The notes: generated by a model from the sequence alone, not told the origin. DNA of 64,000 bases from Enterococcus raffinosus (GCF_001886185.1 NZ_JXLA01000016.1:29584-93583), one strand, 5' to 3'; counted from the stretch's first letter, positions 8,941 through 17,358 are shown. Translations and numbers: made by a program.

Positions 8941-9558
8941 CTATTTCATGATCCAATCAAATAGCCAATCCATCATTATTGCAATAAACGCACATAGGAC
9001 TGCTCCAACGACAATAATTGGACCGCCATCCGTAATCGCGATTCCACGCAAGATGACATCACCAACCCCGCCAGCGCCAACGAAAGAACCGATCGTTGTA
9101 ATCCCTACTGAAATTACTAGCGCATTGCGCACACCAGCTAATATCACTGGCATCGCTAATGGTATTTTGATCATATAGAGAATTTGATAGCGATTCATAC
9201 CAATTCCCTTTGCACTGTCTATATACATTGGATCTACATTTACTAATCCAACATACGTATTTTTGACGATAGGTAACAATGAATACAGAACTACGGTTGC
9301 AACTACAGTATTTTGTCCTAAGCCCATTAAAATCAAGAGAACTGTCAGCATCGCAATGGAAGGGATCGTTTGAATCACATTGATGAGACCAATCACAAGA
9401 TCAGAAAGTTTCTGTCGTTCAGATAATAGAATGCCTAAAGGAAATCCAATTAAAAAAGTTAATACCACGCCGATCACAGAGATATACACATGCACACCAA
9501 ATTGCGTAATCAAGTAAGAAGAGTTTTCGCTCAAATATTGTATCAAATTATCAAACAT
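8941..9558 (-). CDS. OpuC-type ABC transporter permease (second)
   Basis: This 205-residue integral membrane protein has about five hydrophobic segments and the EAA-type loop (YIDSAKGIGMNRYQILYMI, about residues 117-135) that contacts the ATPase. It resembles OpuCD/OpuCB permeases of osmoprotectant (glycine betaine, choline, carnitine) importers. Its start overlaps the stop of the binding-protein gene (TAATG). It is the last gene of the ABC set. The placement within a ygc-like catabolic cluster suggests uptake of the pathway substrate rather than simple osmoprotection, but that is inference. Confidence 0.85.
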   Translation of the reverse strand: MFDNLIQYLSENSSYLITQFGVHVYISVIGVVLTFLIGFPLGILLSERQKLSDLVIGLINVIQTIPSIAMLTVLLILMGLGQNTVVATVVLYSLLPIVKNTYVGLVNVDPMYIDSAKGIGMNRYQILYMIKIPLAMPVILAGVRNALVISVGITTIGSFVGAGGVGDVILRGIAITDGGPIIVVGAVLCAFIAIMMDWLFDWIMK

Positions 9559-10466
9559 TAGCTTCCCTCCTCAAAATAATTATGCTTTTCCAAAAAGCGC
9601 CGAGCAATGAGCTTTGGCTCTAGGAGTTCATTATCAGATTCATAATTCAACCGCTGCATCGCTTCTGTATCAATCGTATTCTGTAATTTCATTAAAAGTG
9701 GTTTTAGTTCTGGATATTTTTTTAAAGTATCTCCTGAGACGACAACACTTGCTGTATAGGGTGGGAAAAATTTCAAGTCGTCTTCTAGCATCACAAGATC
9801 ATAACTGCCCACTCGTCCATCTGTAGAGTATCCTAAGATTACATCCAGTTCCTTAGAGACAAGTGCATCATAAAGCAAACCGACCTGCATCGGATAAACC
9901 CGTTGAAACTTTGTATCATAAGCTTCCGTATAACCTTTATAGCCATCGCCTTCTCGCTTATACCACGTCTGATCGGAGCCTAGACGCATTTTATCCGCAC
10001 ATTTTTTTAAATCACTAACGGTTTTTAAGTCATATTTTTTGGCAGTTTCTTGAGTGACCATAAACGTAAACTGATTAGAAAAGCCATAGCTTGGGAACCA
10101 TTCAAAGCCAAATCGCTGGTCAAACTCTCGTTGTACAATTTTTAGTGCTTTTGCGGGGTCTTTCTCTGTTGGGAGTCCTAAAGTTCCAATCAAATCTGTT
10201 CCTGTATAACGTGTAGGTGCAATATCCAGGTCCCCTCGAAGCATGGCTTCATGCATCAAGTTTGCTGATCCTAGATTATTTAGATAAACGATCTTTTTAT
10301 CCGTTGAATGCTGAAGCAGTTCAACTACGATATTCCCTAATATCTGAGATTCCGATGTGACACCACCCGCAACCGTGATCGTATCATTCTTATTAGAAAA
10401 ATTTTGCACGACAAAACTTCCGAAAAGCAGGAGCATCGCAACTAACAATAAAACACGCTTTTTCAT
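9558..10466 (-). CDS. OpuC-type ABC transporter substrate-binding protein
   Basis: The 302-residue protein is a glycine betaine/choline-type binding protein (OpuCC/OpuAC fold), with the typical opening TITVAGGVTSESQILGNI and the DIAPTRYTGTD segment near residue 80. The N-terminus is a single hydrophobic segment after MKKR, but there is no lipobox cysteine; the sequence reads FVVQNFSNK where a Cys would be expected. It may therefore be held by an uncleaved signal anchor or released. It lies between the two permease genes, 4 bases after the first and overlapping the second. Confidence 0.85.
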   Translation of the reverse strand: MKKRVLLLVAMLLLFGSFVVQNFSNKNDTITVAGGVTSESQILGNIVVELLQHSTDKKIVYLNNLGSANLMHEAMLRGDLDIAPTRYTGTDLIGTLGLPTEKDPAKALKIVQREFDQRFGFEWFPSYGFSNQFTFMVTQETAKKYDLKTVSDLKKCADKMRLGSDQTWYKREGDGYKGYTEAYDTKFQRVYPMQVGLLYDALVSKELDVILGYSTDGRVGSYDLVMLEDDLKFFPPYTASVVVSGDTLKKYPELKPLLMKLQNTIDTEAMQRLNYESDNELLEPKLIARRFLEKHNYFEEGS

Positions 10467-10470
10467 CGAT

Positions 10471-11091
10471 TCACCCTCTATCCATCGTTAGTTTTGCTTC
10501 TGAACGTTTAAGCAATGCATCAGAAAGTAAGGCTAGCAGCGTGATCGGAATTGTTCCCATCAATACTAAATCCATTCGATACAGATTCAATCCGTTAAAA
10601 ATAAAATCTCCCAATCCACCAGCCCCGATATAGGATGCCAAGGTGGTCCATGAGATAACATAAACCGTCGATACCCGAATACCTGCCATAATAACACCCA
10701 TTGCTAGGGGCAGTTCAATTTGCACTAATCGCTGCATCTGCGACATTCCCATCCCTTTAGCAGCATCCAAATAGGTCGCATCGACTGATTTAATTCCTAC
10801 ATAGGTGTTTCTTAGAATCGGCAACAGTGAATATAAAAATAGCGCGATCACCGCTGGAATCTTTCCAATCCCAAAAAAAGGAATCATAATCGATAACAGT
10901 GCCAGTGACGGAATTGTTTGAAAAACACCTACAACCTTGATCACGGTTTCTGAACCCTTTTCTACACGAGTTAAGAGCGCTCCCAGCGGAACAGCCACGA
11001 GAATGCCAAGAAAAATCGCTAAAAAGGACAAATAAAAATGTTCCCAGAATTTCAATAAAATCTCATTACCATATTCTGACCAAAAATTCAT
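10471..11091 (-). CDS. OpuC-type ABC transporter permease (first)
   Basis: This 206-residue permease has about five membrane segments and the EAA loop YLDAAKGMGMSQMQRLVQI near residue 115. It is a paralogue of the permease at 8941-9558; the pair would form the heterodimeric channel of an OpuC-like importer. The gene follows the ATPase gene by 11 bases, in the same order as opuCABCD operons. The end of the gene contains the GAGGGTG ribosome binding site for the binding protein. Confidence 0.85.
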   Translation of the reverse strand: MNFWSEYGNEILLKFWEHFYLSFLAIFLGILVAVPLGALLTRVEKGSETVIKVVGVFQTIPSLALLSIMIPFFGIGKIPAVIALFLYSLLPILRNTYVGIKSVDATYLDAAKGMGMSQMQRLVQIELPLAMGVIMAGIRVSTVYVISWTTLASYIGAGGLGDFIFNGLNLYRMDLVLMGTIPITLLALLSDALLKRSEAKLTMDRG

Positions 11092-11102
11092 GTCATCCCC
11101 TC

Positions 11103-12224
11103 CTACTGCAATTGTTCTTGTACAAGCGACACTAGTGATGAGCGCGTCACGATCCCCACTAAGTGTTCCTCGTCATCCACTACCGGCAAGTATTTAAATA
11201 CATGATTAATCAGGGGTTCAATGACATCCGCTACTCGATCCTTTTGATTCACACTTGCTGTATCTGTTCTCATTACCTCAAAAACCGAAGAAGTCGGTTT
11301 AAGTTTGGAAATATTTCGTTCAACAAAGTTGATATCAATAAAGCCCTTCAAGCAATTTTGATCGTCTACAACAAGCAAAGTATCCACTTTTTTTTCTGAC
11401 ATTTGGCGGATTGCTTCGGTGATTGATTTACTTAAGGAGATCGATTCGACTCGATCTACCATCAAATCAGATACAGTCATCTCGTTATTGTAATACCCAT
11501 TACGCTTCCGCTTTCCAATCAGTTCCTCTACAAAATCGTTGGCTGGCTTTTCTAAGATTGTATCAACCGTATCATATTGAACAATCTCCCCATGATCCAT
11601 AATAATAATTTTGTCCGCCAGCTTGATTGCTTCATCCATATCATGCGTAACGAAAACAATGGTCTTTTTCATCTCCTGCTGCAAGCCTTTAATCATCTCC
11701 TGCAACGCATCTCGCGTAATTGGATCCAAAGCACCGAACGGCTCGTCCATCAGAATGATATCTTGACTAGCAGCTAATGCTCGAATTACACCAATTCGCT
11801 GTTGCTGACCGCCTGAAAGATTCTTCGGTTTTCGTTCTAAATACTCGATGGGTAAATCTACTCGCTGAATCAGTCGTTCCGCAACTCCTGATTTTTTTTC
11901 CTCACTCCATTTCAACAGCTTAGGAACGATCATAATGTTTTCACGTATTGTCATATGAGGAAATAATCCAATATTCTGGATCACATAGCCAATCTGTCTC
12001 CGCAATTCGTCCTCGTTCAGCTTAGTAACATCTTGTCCGTTAATTTTGATACTGCCGCTTGAGGGCTCAATCATCCGATTAATCATTCGAACCAACGTAG
12101 TTTTTCCGCTTCCACTCGTACCGATAACACAGATGAATTGATTGTCCTCGATCGTTAAGTCAAAGGGCTGTACAGCAACCGCTTTTTCTCCATATCTTTT
12201 TTCTACCTGCTCAAACTCGATCAT
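11103..12224 (-). CDS. OpuC-type ABC transporter ATP-binding protein with CBS domains
   Basis: The start is set at the ATG at 12224 (MIEFEQVEKRYG), 10 bases after a CGGAGG site; a longer reading begins at 12275 but lacks a ribosome binding site. The protein of 373 residues has Walker A GTSGSGKTT, the signature LSGGQQQR and Walker B IILMDEPFGALD. Two CBS domains follow (about residues 245-370), as in OpuCA, where they sense ionic strength. A similar importer for a quaternary amine or a small polar substrate is likely. It is the first of four transporter genes and follows the second SDR gene after a hairpin. Confidence 0.88.
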   Translation of the reverse strand: MIEFEQVEKRYGEKAVAVQPFDLTIEDNQFICVIGTSGSGKTTLVRMINRMIEPSSGSIKINGQDVTKLNEDELRRQIGYVIQNIGLFPHMTIRENIMIVPKLLKWSEEKKSGVAERLIQRVDLPIEYLERKPKNLSGGQQQRIGVIRALAASQDIILMDEPFGALDPITRDALQEMIKGLQQEMKKTIVFVTHDMDEAIKLADKIIIMDHGEIVQYDTVDTILEKPANDFVEELIGKRKRNGYYNNEMTVSDLMVDRVESISLSKSITEAIRQMSEKKVDTLLVVDDQNCLKGFIDINFVERNISKLKPTSSVFEVMRTDTASVNQKDRVADVIEPLINHVFKYLPVVDDEEHLVGIVTRSSLVSLVQEQLQ

Positions 12225-12254
12225 ACCAATGATTCCTCCGTCCTTATGTATAGC

Positions 12255-12276
12255 CGTGACAAAAAATGCTGTCACG
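12255..12276 (-). other. Intercistronic hairpin before the ABC transporter genes
   Basis: CGTGACA and TGTCACG form a 7-bp stem with an 8-base, T-rich loop. On the minus strand no T-run follows, so it may be a processing or partial attenuation site between SDR and transporter genes. Confidence 0.4.
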
Positions 12277-12294
12277 ACGTTTAAAATTGACTGA

Positions 12295-13065
12295 TTACCT
12301 TACTCGGTATCCGCCATCGACTGACAAAATATGTCCATTAACAAAATTTGAAGCTGGACTAGCTAAATAAACTAAGGCTCCCATCAAGTCTACATCCTCC
12401 GCAAAATAGTTCGTGGGAACGTGGGCCAAGACGCGTTGAGTGATTTCCGAATCCTCGCTTTCAGTCCTATCAGTAATCATATATCCCGGAGCGATACCAT
12501 TTACCTGAATATTGCTGCTTGCCAATTCATCACAATAAGCTTTTGTTAGACCGACTAATCCATGCTTTGCTGCAGCATTTGCTGGTGATTGCTGTCCACC
12601 CAAAAAAGAGAATAAGGAGCAGATATTAATGATCTTGCCGCTTTTTTGTGAAAGCATCACTTTTGCTGCTTCGTGAGACATCTCAAAAGCAGCCGTCAGA
12701 TTCAATTGAATCATTGGGTCCCATTTTGAACGATCGAACTTTGTTACTTCTGCTGACAGGTGCATTCCAGCACAATTCACCAAGATATCTACTGTCCCAA
12801 AAACTTCCACACAGTGTTCTACTACCTGCTGCGGAACACCCTCGTCTGTTAGATCCACTTCCATAAAAACGTAGCACGAACCCGTCTCCTCAATAATTTT
12901 CTGTGTTGTTCCATCGTCATCAATCAAACTGGGCACAAGGATGTTTGCTCCACATTTGGCTAATGCTAATGAGAATGCTCGTCCAATCCCTGTATTCCCG
13001 CCTGTTACGATGGCAACTTTTCCATCCAGTGAAAAAAGATCCATACTGAATTCTGTGATTTCCAT
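12295..13065 (-). CDS. SDR-family protein with catalytic Tyr replaced by Asn
   Basis: This 256-residue protein is a close paralogue of the SDR at 3882-4658 and keeps the cofactor motif TGGNTGIG (21-28), NCAG (97-100) and catalytic-type Ser and Lys167. The position of the catalytic Tyr163 reads Asn (SPANAAAKHGL, codon AAT). Without the Tyr a classical SDR is not expected to work normally, so it may bind substrate or cofactor in a regulatory role, form mixed oligomers with the active copy, or use an altered mechanism. It lies directly after glpP, behind a probable antitermination site, and before the ABC genes. Confidence 0.82.
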   Translation of the reverse strand: MEITEFSMDLFSLDGKVAIVTGGNTGIGRAFSLALAKCGANILVPSLIDDDGTTQKIIEETGSCYVFMEVDLTDEGVPQQVVEHCVEVFGTVDILVNCAGMHLSAEVTKFDRSKWDPMIQLNLTAAFEMSHEAAKVMLSQKSGKIINICSLFSFLGGQQSPANAAAKHGLVGLTKAYCDELASSNIQVNGIAPGYMITDRTESEDSEITQRVLAHVPTNYFAEDVDLMGALVYLASPASNFVNGHILSVDGGYRVR

Positions 13066-13170
13066 TTATCTTCCCTCCGATTGTATGATAGCTAATTACT
13101 GACGCATTTAGTTTTCTTCATTCCCGACCCAATCTATCCAGTTTTAACCGTTTGTACTAAAATCAAAATA

Positions 13171-13222
13171 AAAAAGCGAACACCAAATAAGCTGGTGTCC
13201 GCTTTTCTCTGTCCTCTTAGCA
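13171..13222 (-). terminator. Leader terminator with candidate GlpP-type antitermination motif
   Basis: Read on the minus strand, the stem AAAAGCGGACACCA/TGGTGTTCGCTTTT (one internal mismatch) is followed by a T-rich tract. Immediately upstream is GAGGACAGAGAAAAG, which closely resembles GGAGACCAGAGAGAAG before the MFS leader terminator at 14166-14195. The position between glpP and the downstream operon matches the arrangement glpP-terminator-glpFK known in Bacillus. Antitermination here is inferred. Confidence 0.6.
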
Positions 13223-13243
13223 ACAACTACCGTTTTTCATTTT

Positions 13244-13810
13244 TTATATTTCCCAAACATCCATGTTGGTTGTTGAAATGGCAACTGCACCCGCCTGCAA
13301 AGCCGTCATAACTAATTCCTTATCACAAACTAAACCACTTGCTACAATAGGCACATCTACAACTTCTTGTACCCATGATAAAACTTTAGGCATCGCCCCT
13401 GGCAAAACCTCCACAACATCTGCCTTTGATGTTCCTAATTGTTTCGGTAAATTATGATAAGACTTCGAATCAATCAAAAAGAACCGATGAATCGTAAACA
13501 TTCCTCTGGCATTCGCCGCTCGCAAAAGAATGGATTTTGAGCTGATAATACCATCAGCTTTTGTCGCCCGTTTTAAATAGTCAACGGCCGTCTCCTTTGT
13601 CGCTAACCCATCAATCAAGTCCACATCTACCATTACGATTTTTCCCGCTTCTTTCAAGCGATCAACGATGTCCACGATGCTGCACACATCTCCGTAAAGG
13701 ACGAAGATAATGTCGCTTTCACAGGTCAATGCCTTCTCAAAACTGCGCTTATTATTGATGGCAGCAATTAGCGGATTGTCCTCCATCATTTGAATAATTT
13801 TTTCCTTCAT
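13244..13810 (-). CDS. GlpP-family RNA-binding antiterminator (YgcP-like)
   Basis: This protein of 188 residues (from the ATG at 13810; an upstream in-frame TTG at 13831 is possible) matches the glycerol-3-phosphate-responsive antiterminator family: NPLIAAINN near the N-terminus, IVMVDVDLIDGL near residue 70, and a C-terminal phosphate-binding TIM-barrel segment with PIVASGLVCDKE and AGAVAISTT. In Bacillus GlpP binds leader RNA in the presence of glycerol 3-phosphate and prevents termination. E. coli YgcP belongs to the same family and sits in the ygc locus. The two leader terminators beside this gene are its likely targets; the inducer is unknown. Confidence 0.85.
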   Translation of the reverse strand: MKEKIIQMMEDNPLIAAINNKRSFEKALTCESDIIFVLYGDVCSIVDIVDRLKEAGKIVMVDVDLIDGLATKETAVDYLKRATKADGIISSKSILLRAANARGMFTIHRFFLIDSKSYHNLPKQLGTSKADVVEVLPGAMPKVLSWVQEVVDVPIVASGLVCDKELVMTALQAGAVAISTTNMDVWEI

Positions 13811-14113
13811 CTTCACCCATATCCCTACCAACGTAATTTAATACGCTTTCATTCTAGCGTGGCTCACAAATCTATGTACGAGAAATTTCTGAGAATAACA
13901 AAATATTTTTTCAGACTTTATCTTGCTTACTCAACATTTCTTGATTCATTATGATTGTGTTTCTTCAGTCTAAGGGATAACCGCTTTTTCGTCAATCACA
14001 CTAAAAAAATCTATTTTTCGAATAAACATTGATATATCGGCATTATTCAAGCAAAAAAAACTCAAAAATTTAGATGAAAAATATTTTTGAACTATTTTGG
14101 GTACAAAAAATTG

Positions 14114-14142
14114 TTGACATCGCTTTCACTCCCTTCTATACT
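14114..14142 (+). promoter_or_regulatory. Promoter of the MFS transporter with overlapping cre site
   Basis: TTGACA (14114-14119) and TATACT (14137-14142) are separated by exactly 17 bases, a strong SigA promoter. The bases 14114-14128 match the CcpA cre consensus at 13 of 15 positions and cover the -35 box, so catabolite repression is expected. The remainder of 13832-14113 is AT-rich with no gene. Confidence 0.75.
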
Positions 14143-14148
14143 TTGGGT

Positions 14149-14208
14149 GTTACTGGAGACCAGAGAGAAGTAACGCTTACTTAAGCGTTGCTTCTTTTTT
14201 GTTTTTTT
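14149..14208 (+). terminator. Leader terminator of the MFS gene, candidate antitermination target
   Basis: The leader carries GTTACTGGAGACCAGAGAG, then a 12-bp stem (14166-14177 with 14184-14195) and T6-G-T7. The motif runs into the 5' arm of the stem, so a protein bound to it would block the hairpin. The terminator stands between promoter and gene, which implies regulated read-through, most likely by the neighbouring GlpP-type protein. Confidence 0.7.
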
Positions 14209-14239
14209 GTAAGAAAATTCACAAACAGGAGGGTGTTAT

Positions 14240-15499
14240 ATGAACAAGCAAGCAGTAAAAAAATGGGGAACCTTGTTGCTATTGTCAGCCGGTGCTGGAA
14301 TTATCTTTCAGCTCCCTTACATTCGGGAAACGTTTTATGTACCGATCCAGAAAGCTATGAATTTAACCAACGCACAAATGGGAATGTTATCTTCCGGCTA
14401 TGCTACGATGGCGACCTTTTCTTACTTTATTGGAGGAATCGTAGCCGATAAGTTCTCAGCCCGCAAATTGCTGACCTTTTCTTTCTTAGCTACGGGGGTT
14501 CTTGGTTTTTGGTTTTCAACTTTTCCGGGATTTCAAGTAAGCCGAATTATTTTTGTATTGATGGGAATTTCTACCATCATCACTTATTGGTCGGCAGCCA
14601 TCAAAGCGACTCGGATGCTAGGAGACAGTTCGGAACAAGGACGTTTGTTTGGTTGGCAAGAAGGGTTACGTGGTCTGTTGAATGCTCTACTGGTATTCGG
14701 AATGACAGCCGTATACAGTCGCTTTTCGAACGAAGTTTTAGGAACCACTTGGGCTATTCGTGTCTGTGCAATCGCTGTTATTATTATCGGTATTTTAAAT
14801 TGGTTCGTAATTGAAGATACGGCAGCCGAAACTCATACAGAGCCAATTTCAAAAGTTGTCATCGGAATGTTTAAAACGTTGAAAATGCCTCGCACATGGG
14901 TATTAGTAGCGATCGTATTTTTTGCATACAGCATTTATGGTATTTTAGGCTACATCAACACCTATGCAATTAATGTTTATGGTTTATCCGTTGCCGGAGG
15001 AACCACGCTCGGTGGTGTCCGTTATTTAGTCCAGGCTGCCGGAGGAATTATCGGAGGGATTATCGCAGATAAACTGGGATCACGTATCCGTGTTATTATT
15101 GGCGGGGCCGCTCTATTAACACTCTGCTTCGCAGGCTTCTTGGTATTGCCTGAAAGTGCAGGATTATTAGTCGCAATCATTGCAAACTTTATCTTCGGTT
15201 TGTTCCTGATCTATGTGGTTCGCAGTCAATATTTTGCTATCATTGATGATGCTGGCTTCCCAGTTGAAATGACTGGTCGTGTTTCAGGTATTGTCTCTTG
15301 TTTAGGTTATTTACCAGATGTCTTTATGTACACAATGATTGGTGGATGGCTAGATGCAAATCCTGGAAAAGCTGGTTTTAACATGATGTTCATGTATGCA
15401 ATCGCAATGGGTGTAGGCTGTATTATCTTCTCATTCGTTCTAACAGCGATCATTAAAAAAGATAAAGCCGCCGCTGCTGTCTCTACTGAAATTGAATAA
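14240..15499 (+). CDS. MFS transporter (YqcE/YihN-like)
   Basis: The 419-residue protein has about twelve hydrophobic segments and the MFS loop motif GGIVADKFSARK after the second one. The N-terminal pattern (LTNAQMGMLSSGYA) is like the YqcE/YihN group, whose YqcE member belongs to the E. coli ygc locus. It probably imports the substrate of the adjacent oxidation cluster. Two import systems, this carrier and the OpuC-type ABC transporter, would then serve one locus. Expression appears controlled by catabolite repression and leader antitermination. RBS AGGAGGGTG precedes the ATG. Confidence 0.83.
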   Translation: MNKQAVKKWGTLLLLSAGAGIIFQLPYIRETFYVPIQKAMNLTNAQMGMLSSGYATMATFSYFIGGIVADKFSARKLLTFSFLATGVLGFWFSTFPGFQVSRIIFVLMGISTIITYWSAAIKATRMLGDSSEQGRLFGWQEGLRGLLNALLVFGMTAVYSRFSNEVLGTTWAIRVCAIAVIIIGILNWFVIEDTAAETHTEPISKVVIGMFKTLKMPRTWVLVAIVFFAYSIYGILGYINTYAINVYGLSVAGGTTLGGVRYLVQAAGGIIGGIIADKLGSRIRVIIGGAALLTLCFAGFLVLPESAGLLVAIIANFIFGLFLIYVVRSQYFAIIDDAGFPVEMTGRVSGIVSCLGYLPDVFMYTMIGGWLDANPGKAGFNMMFMYAIAMGVGCIIFSFVLTAIIKKDKAAAAVSTEIE

Positions 15500-15500
15500 A

Positions 15501-15541
15501 AAAACGTTTCATCCCTTGAAACTCGAGGGATGAAACGTTTT
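15501..15541. terminator. Bidirectional terminator after the MFS gene
   Basis: A 14-bp stem (AAACGTTTCATCCC with GGGATGAAACGTTT) separates the convergent MFS and PNPOx-like genes, with A/T runs on both sides. Confidence 0.85.
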
Positions 15542-15947
15542 ATTTTTCCGGTACATCTAAAAATTCACCATGCATATTCTCATAATGCTTCACACTCAAC
15601 GTTTCAAACACAGCGATCATTGGATGCTCATAGTTCAATTCCTTTTGAAATTCATTTAACTGAGCAGCTAATTTCTTGTATTCGACCAACTCTTCAGCAA
15701 AAAGATAGCCTTTTAAAGCGATACTCTCGTGTTTTTCTTTGTCAAAACAAAAGAGACTGCCACTACGATTTTGTCGAATATTCTCTGCTGTTCGACCGTC
15801 ACCATTGATATAAAACTTGAAATAGTAAAAGCCATTTCGTTCAAGCGGCGGTGACACAGCAATCGCATGAGGAAATCCGCGATTGTCGATCGTAACTAAG
15901 GTGAACGTATCGGCTTTCGTTAATAATGCTTCCATGCCTTTATCCAT
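15540..15947 (-). CDS. Pyridoxamine 5'-phosphate oxidase-like FMN-binding protein
   Basis: The 135-residue protein has the split-barrel flavin-binding pattern of the PNPOx-like superfamily: FTLVTIDNRGFPHAIAVSP near the N-terminus, then a YYFKFYINGDGRTAENIRQN stretch and a GSLFCFDK strand. It matches the general stress protein 26 type of small flavoproteins. Substrate unknown. It is the second gene of a pair with the lipid kinase gene 19 bases upstream, so the two may be co-expressed. Confidence 0.75.
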   Translation of the reverse strand: MDKGMEALLTKADTFTLVTIDNRGFPHAIAVSPPLERNGFYYFKFYINGDGRTAENIRQNRSGSLFCFDKEKHESIALKGYLFAEELVEYKKLAAQLNEFQKELNYEHPMIAVFETLSVKHYENMHGEFLDVPEK

Positions 15948-15966
15948 TGAAAAAACCTCCTATCTT

Positions 15967-16848
15967 TTATTTTTCTGGTACATAAAGCGGCACAAAGTCT
16001 GCCAAAAATTCTACCGTTAACGGTAACGCGGGACCCTTATCGCCATCGATTCGGGAATAAATGGTTTTGTCCGTCAAAGGCTTTAATTCCAATTTGTTTG
16101 TCTCCAAATACGTCAATGAATCTGACTCCTTCAGACGTCCTGTAAAGACTAATCGGAAAAGTTGAAGAAGCTTCCGAAAGCGCATATTGTGCAGAATGCT
16201 GACATGCAGTTCGTCGTAATCTGAATCTACATAGGTCCTTCCCCCAATCGAATGGGTCGTTGTCGCTAAAGAAAACCAAACCTTCAGTTTTTCGTGATAA
16301 TTGTCTGCCTTGATTTCTACTGGATAAGACGTATCCTTGCCTATTTGTTTCATCGCCTTTAGTGGATAGACGATTAAACCAAATTTCTGCTTCTCACTTT
16401 GGCGTACTTCGTTTGAGATATCCGCAAATGAGCCAAAGGTGAAGGAACTGATTACTGCTTTTTGTCGATCTTGACAAGCAGCGATGCCGACATTTCGCTG
16501 ATGACCAGCGATAATGACATCCATCGCTTCTTCTTCATCCATAGGCAAGTGCCAACGCTTCGCAAAGTTATTGATTGTTCCTCCTGGAATAATTCCCAGC
16601 GGTATTGCTTTTCCTGCTTGAACAAATGCTGTTCCAACAATATTCAACGAACCATCGCCGCCGATGGACACTATTCCATCAAGTTTCTCGATTGCTTTCT
16701 TCACTGTTTCGACCGCCTTTTCAGGATCAGGAGCGGTTAAGTAATCTGCGGAATGTCCGGCTTGTTCCAATTTTTCACACATTCGTTCTGCTAATTTTTC
16801 TGCATTTCCATCCACAGCATTCGGATTAAAAAATATTCCATAATGCAT
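15967..16848 (-). CDS. Diacylglycerol kinase-family lipid kinase
   Basis: This 293-residue protein (ATG at 16848, behind GAGGGTG; an alternative ATG at 16863 lacks a site) belongs to the DagK/YegS family. The GIFFNPNA start, the nucleotide-binding GGDGSLN (about residue 70) and PLGIIPGGTINNFA (about 90-103) are the catalytic signature. It would phosphorylate a lipid such as diacylglycerol at the membrane. It stands alone with the PNPOx-like gene; whether it is the housekeeping DgkB or a paralogue cannot be decided here. Confidence 0.85.
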   Translation of the reverse strand: MHYGIFFNPNAVDGNAEKLAERMCEKLEQAGHSADYLTAPDPEKAVETVKKAIEKLDGIVSIGGDGSLNIVGTAFVQAGKAIPLGIIPGGTINNFAKRWHLPMDEEEAMDVIIAGHQRNVGIAACQDRQKAVISSFTFGSFADISNEVRQSEKQKFGLIVYPLKAMKQIGKDTSYPVEIKADNYHEKLKVWFSLATTTHSIGGRTYVDSDYDELHVSILHNMRFRKLLQLFRLVFTGRLKESDSLTYLETNKLELKPLTDKTIYSRIDGDKGPALPLTVEFLADFVPLYVPEK

Positions 16849-17037
16849 CTTTTTCACCCTCATTCAATACTTTTAAAAATTAATCGTGTTTACTAATTAA
16901 TCCACCCTTTTCAATTTTACTTTATCATTTTTAATCTAAAAAAACTGTTTCAACGAACTAAATTTCTAGAAAATGATTGCTTTTACTTTTTTTCTTAAAA
17001 AAACCTGCTATGATAAAGCAAAGAGAGGATGGAGAAA

Positions 17038-17358
17038 ATGTTTGAACCAACAAAACCACGACATAGTGATGTCCCTTTTGACGTTGTTCCTGAACACATG
17101 CAGCAGGAAATTTGGCACATGATTTTTATGCGTCCTATGAAAGGACTGCCCCTTACTTCGCCACAGCGTTTCCATTTTTTTAAAAACAAAATTGCTGGCA
17201 CATTGAGTGTCGTTTACTCACAAAGTGACCCTTATTTTTCTGATGGGATCACGGCCCCTTATGTTGAAGCGTATAAAGACATTGAATTTCCAAAAGCCAT
17301 GTATGTCTATGATGACGGTAATGAATTACTTATGACATTAGACGAAAAAACCGTCTGA
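17038..17358 (+). CDS. Hypothetical protein, possibly DUF960
   Basis: This is a soluble 106-residue protein. The order of features (a PxxMQxEIWxMI helix, a SPQRFHFF stretch, then SVVYSQSDPYFS and a C-terminal YVYDDG strand) recalls the DUF960 family of Firmicutes, in which an LQ-LW-MI helix is followed by an H-x-QE-P-Y motif. The match is loose. The ATG at 17038 is preferred because GGATGGAG lies at a suitable distance; the ATG at 17029 abuts its own site. A terminator hairpin covers the 3' end. Confidence 0.55.
   Translation: MFEPTKPRHSDVPFDVVPEHMQQEIWHMIFMRPMKGLPLTSPQRFHFFKNKIAGTLSVVYSQSDPYFSDGITAPYVEAYKDIEFPKAMYVYDDGNELLMTLDEKTV

Noticed and set aside
15967..16863. Start of the lipid kinase at 16863
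   Set aside because: The ATG at 16848 has a GAGGGTG site at good distance, while the upstream ATG has none.
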